This document shows, piece by piece, positions 61,658 through 64,000 of a DNA stretch of 64,000 bases. Where the stretch lies: assembly GCA_018401695.1 (NCBI GenBank), contig JAGYKD010000002.1, forward strand, positions 174,636 through 238,635. The letters run 5' to 3'. Origin of the DNA: Flavobacteriales bacterium (GTDB lineage: Bacteria; Bacteroidota; Bacteroidia; CAIKAF01). Position 1 is the stretch's first letter, and the number at the start of each line of letters is the position of its first letter. Below the pieces are notes generated by a model that worked only from the letters and a program-made list of their open reading frames with translations, was not told the origin of the DNA and searched no databases. The translations under genes and the position numbers were made by a program.

Positions 61658-62866
61658 TTAATGGTCGTGGTGGTCGTGGCCATCCAATAAGGGATGGTGT
61701 CCATCATAACTGGCTTTTGGCTTTTCCGGCACGGGTTGATCAAACACTTTGGTCAAAACCGCCGTTCGTAAATAGGCCACTGCTTCATTTGTTGGCCCTC
61801 CCGCTGTATTGGTAACAATCAAAATACCTAAATCAACGTCCGGAAGCAAAGTAACGTGCGCATAAAAGGTACCTGCCGAACCATCGTGGGTGCTTACCCG
61901 GCTGCCCGGGTCTTGTTTGTGCAGCCAACCCAGGGAGTAGGTGGGTAAGCCATAATGCATAAACGCATATGTTTGTTTGGGTATTCTGGGGTGTTTGCCC
62001 TGAATGCCCCTCAGTTGCACCTGATAAAACCGCATCATATCGCGCAAGCTCATGCTCAAGTGGCAAGCAGGAGAAAAAAGCGTTGAAATATCCGCATTTT
62101 CGCTTTTCGAAACCGGAGTAAACAGTTTCTGGTTGGCTTTGGGCATCCAATGCCCCCAGGGCTGCATTTCTCCAAATTGATTGGGCCATCCCATATAGGC
62201 CCGAACACCAAACTCCTTGGTGAGGTATTTGTCCAGTAAGTCTTTGTAGGTTTTTTGACTCACCATTTCCAGCATAATGGCAGCCAAGGCTACACCACCG
62301 TTGGAATACACCAGGCCGGTGTCACCGGGAGGGTAGGTTAAAACTTCCTGCACAAATTTGCGTCTCTGCTGCACATCGTTGCCTCGTAGCTTTGGAAAGG
62401 CCACCAGTTCAGCCGTAGTAGAGTAGGGACGTACTCTAGCACGATGCGAAAGCAAATCCTTAAGGGTCATGGCATGATACGCCGGATTTACTTTTTCCTT
62501 TAACTTGGGAAACAAAGAAAAGAAGGTGGTTTCCCATCGAATTTTCCCCTCCGATACCAAGCGTGCCGCCAAATAGGAAGTGACATTTACCGCATTTCCG
62601 CCGAGATGAAAAAGTTGACGCTCCGTAACTTTAGCTCCATTCGGCCATTTGCTGATTCCCACCGCTTTGCAGGCCAAAACCGTATCGGACATAAACAGTC
62701 CAACGCCGGCTACAGGAATAGGAAAGAGTTCGTAGGTGTTGGCCAACTCTCGCTTTATATGAGTCGTATCGGTCAAAATACCTACCCATTGAATGGGGTC
62801 TTGCCCTTGAGCCTTAAGGCCATTTGCTAACAGTAAAAACAGCAATCCAATACAGAAAGTACGCAT
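61658..62866 (-). CDS. serine-hydrolase (beta-lactamase class C fold) protein lacking the catalytic Ser and Lys
   Basis: 402 aa with signal peptide ending near LKAQ (residue 20). Family context is clear: LVSEGKIRWE after the active-site helix, MTLKDLLSHRARV, YSN at 187-189 (Y-x-N motif) and STHDGSAG in place of the third-strand HTG. The S-x-x-K position, normally GSNTK, reads GGNAV (residues 89-93), so the nucleophile Ser and general-base Lys are Gly and Val. The C-terminus is His/Asp-rich (DGHDHHDH). Probably a non-catalytic binding protein. Confidence 0.85.
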   Translation of the reverse strand: MRTFCIGLLFLLLANGLKAQGQDPIQWVGILTDTTHIKRELANTYELFPIPVAGVGLFMSDTVLACKAVGISKWPNGAKVTERQLFHLGGNAVNVTSYLAARLVSEGKIRWETTFFSLFPKLKEKVNPAYHAMTLKDLLSHRARVRPYSTTAELVAFPKLRGNDVQQRRKFVQEVLTYPPGDTGLVYSNGGVALAAIMLEMVSQKTYKDLLDKYLTKEFGVRAYMGWPNQFGEMQPWGHWMPKANQKLFTPVSKSENADISTLFSPACHLSMSLRDMMRFYQVQLRGIQGKHPRIPKQTYAFMHYGLPTYSLGWLHKQDPGSRVSTHDGSAGTFYAHVTLLPDVDLGILIVTNTAGGPTNEAVAYLRTAVLTKVFDQPVPEKPKASYDGHHPLLDGHDHHDH

Positions 62867-62899
62867 AAAAATTATTTGTAAGCTAAGGTAAAGAATTTA

Positions 62900-62907
62900 T
62901 ACTTTTG
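62900..62907 (+). promoter_or_regulatory. -7 promoter element of tRNA-Leu
   Basis: TACTTTTG, a perfect TAnnTTTG, 13 bp before the mature tRNA 5' end. Confidence 0.65.
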
Positions 62908-62920
62908 CCCCCCAATCCCC

Positions 62921-63002
62921 GCCGAAGTGGTGAAATTGGTAGACACGCACGTTTCAGAGGCGTGTGTCGCAAGACGTGCCGGTTCGAGTCCGGCCTTCGG
63001 CA
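62921..63002 (+). tRNA. tRNA-Leu (anticodon CAG)
   Basis: 82 nt. Acceptor stem GCCGAAG/CTTCGGC with discriminator A; D-loop GAAATTGGTAGAC; anticodon arm CACGT-TTCAGAG-GCGTG with CAG at positions 34-36; long class II variable arm (TGTCGCAAGACG); T arm GCCGG-TTCGAGT-CCGGC. CCA is not encoded, consistent with the CCA-adding enzyme gene at 27088. Reads CUG codons. Confidence 0.97.
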
Positions 63003-63010
63003 CTCTTTCT

Positions 63011-63032
63011 CCGGCTCAAGGCCGGTTTTTTT
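63011..63032 (+). terminator. rho-independent terminator of tRNA-Leu
   Basis: CCGGC (63011-63015), loop TCAAG, GCCGG (63021-63025), then seven T (63026-63032), 9 bp after the tRNA. Confidence 0.85.
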
Positions 63033-63088
63033 GGGCCCTTTTTCTTGCTTTAGTTTTTTGTTTTTAGCCCGGCTTTGGCTCCGGTCTC

Positions 63089-63170
63089 CGGGGCTTCCTT
63101 GCACGTCCCGGCAACCGCTCCGGGTTCCGAGCAGAGCCTCGGAATCCTCGCCGGGCCGGGACAGGCAAGC
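63089..63170. repeat. long GC-rich palindrome between tRNA-Leu and the Usp gene
   Basis: Arms GCTTCCTTGCACGTCCCGGC and GCCGGGACAGGCAAGCAAGC are near-complementary, with an inner hairpin TTCCGAG-CAGAGC-CTCGGAA. A third CCGGCGG/CCGCC pair follows to about 63198. Same layout as the elements near 9.7, 17.4 and 22.5 kb. The rest of 63033-63311 has no gene. Confidence 0.55.
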
Positions 63171-63311
63171 AAGCTCCCGGCGGCCCTCCGCCTGCCGGGG
63201 GGGCTATTTTCTGACACTCCCTCTTCCAATTCGGCTATTTATTTTGTTTTTTTGCCGTGCATTCAGTCTACCCAAAGAAAAATTGTATTTTCATCGCGAA
63301 AAATCCTTTCT

Positions 63312-64000
63312 ATGCTTTCTACCAAACAAAATGATTTACTGCTCGTTCCTTACGACTTTACCAAAGAAGCAGATACCGCACTGGCCCATGCCTCAGGAAT
63401 CGCCAAAACCGGCAGCGATTCGGTTAGGCTTTTACATGTAATCAACCGCGAAACTAGAGCCAGGCTTAAAAAGGAAGGCATTTCCGAAGAAGACCTAAAA
63501 CAAAAAATGGCCGCCATTGCCTCTGCAAACACAGAGCAAACTGGCGTGCAAACCGCCTGGCATGTGGTGGAAGGCTCTATTTTTTCATCCATTGCAGAAG
63601 ACGCTAAAGCCTCCAATGCCGACCTTATTGTATTGGGTACCCATGGGGTTAGCGGAATGCAACATGTGCTTGGTGCCGATGTTATCCGCATCCTTGAAAA
63701 ATGTCACGTTCCCGGCATTGTGGTGCAACAAAAAAAAATAGATGAGAACGGGTACAACCACATTGTATTACCCATCGACGAAAATCGCTTTGGAAAAAAT
63801 AAAATTTCCTATGCGGTAGCCATGGCCCGCTACTTTGACGCCAAAGTGCATGTCTACAGCGATTATTCCTCCGACGAGTTCATCGCTAAAGCTATTAAAA
63901 ACAACGCGGCGCAAGCCATGGAAACGCTCCGTAAACACGGAATTCCCGGCGAACATATCTCTCAAGAAAACGACGACGAAGACTTTGACTATGCCTTGGT
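63312..64000 (+). CDS. universal stress protein, tandem Usp domains (partial)
   Basis: 229 complete codons to the window edge, no stop. First Usp domain at about residues 6-140: LLLVPYDFTKEADTALAHA, then ADLIVLGTHGVSGMQHVLGADVIRIL, the G-x2-G-x9-type ATP-binding loop. A second Usp domain starts at about 150 (HIVLPIDENRFGKNKISYAV). Two-domain Usp proteins of about 270-280 aa are usual in Bacteroidota, so roughly 50 residues are missing. Start ATG 63312 precedes the first strand directly. Confidence 0.9.
   Translation, partial: MLSTKQNDLLLVPYDFTKEADTALAHASGIAKTGSDSVRLLHVINRETRARLKKEGISEEDLKQKMAAIASANTEQTGVQTAWHVVEGSIFSSIAEDAKASNADLIVLGTHGVSGMQHVLGADVIRILEKCHVPGIVVQQKKIDENGYNHIVLPIDENRFGKNKISYAVAMARYFDAKVHVYSDYSSDEFIAKAIKNNAAQAMETLRKHGIPGEHISQENDDEDFDYAL

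Noticed and set aside
62905..63441. 178-codon plus-strand frame
   Set aside because: It covers tRNA-Leu, its terminator and a GC palindrome, and overlaps the Usp start.

Overview
The window looks like a chromosomal segment of a Bacteroidota species, possibly flavobacterial or a related class. Promoters match the Bacteroidota -7 consensus TAnnTTTG and often lie only a few bases upstream of the start codon. There is a PorE-like type IX secretion protein and a CruF/CrtD-type carotenoid pair, and the PurM and DUF3817 proteins are of the Bacteroidota kind. Bases 1-29400 and 46500-64000 are ordinary core genome of balanced composition. Bases 29.7-46.1 kb are visibly more AT-rich, especially 30.3-38.4 kb, and form an accessory island.

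Left core: a type I secretion operon (ABC, HlyD, partial TolC); a CAP protein, a DUF3817 protein and an exported protein; pyrF-prfA-purM, overlapping and co-directional; the PorE-like OmpA/TPR protein; a carotenoid pair; two glycosyltransferases; an RDD-family pseudogene; msrA; a recA-TPR operon; a Bcp peroxiredoxin; nth; a TrmN6-type tRNA methyltransferase; a GNAT-like protein; a third glycosyltransferase; and the tRNA maturation genes cca-like and miaA.

Accessory island: it begins with a frameshifted tyrosine-recombinase remnant (29681-29984) followed by a perfect 12-bp hairpin. Six tightly coupled plus-strand genes follow (30321-38354): a TIGR00725/SLOG protein, a 923-aa fusion of two GT-A-like domains and a kinase-like domain, a sugar-nucleotide epimerase, a DUF1152 protein, a short M20 hydrolase, and an asparagine synthetase fused to an arylamine N-acetyltransferase-like domain. 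I know of no described pathway with this gene set; I infer small-molecule or glycan biosynthesis. An IS21-family element then splits an attC-like palindrome. Next come a YefM/YoeB toxin-antitoxin pair, an AbiE-type pair, a TIR-domain gene and an OGG-fold gene broken by an in-frame stop. The last four form one overlapping defence-like operon. A MITE-like element and a dispersed repeat close the island.

Right core: an HxlR regulator divergent from two tandem NTF2-like lipoproteins and a short-chain dehydrogenase, with repeated operator-like sequences between; an RND efflux operon; a beta-barrel protein; a glycosyltransferase with a GNAT-like partner; another dehydrogenase followed by a TPR protein; a serine-hydrolase-fold protein that has lost its catalytic Ser and Lys; tRNA-Leu(CAG); and a partial universal stress protein.

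Several intergenic spaces hold long imperfect GC-rich palindromes, and a separate repeat family of about 150 bp occurs three times (29.5, 46.3 and 50.0 kb).
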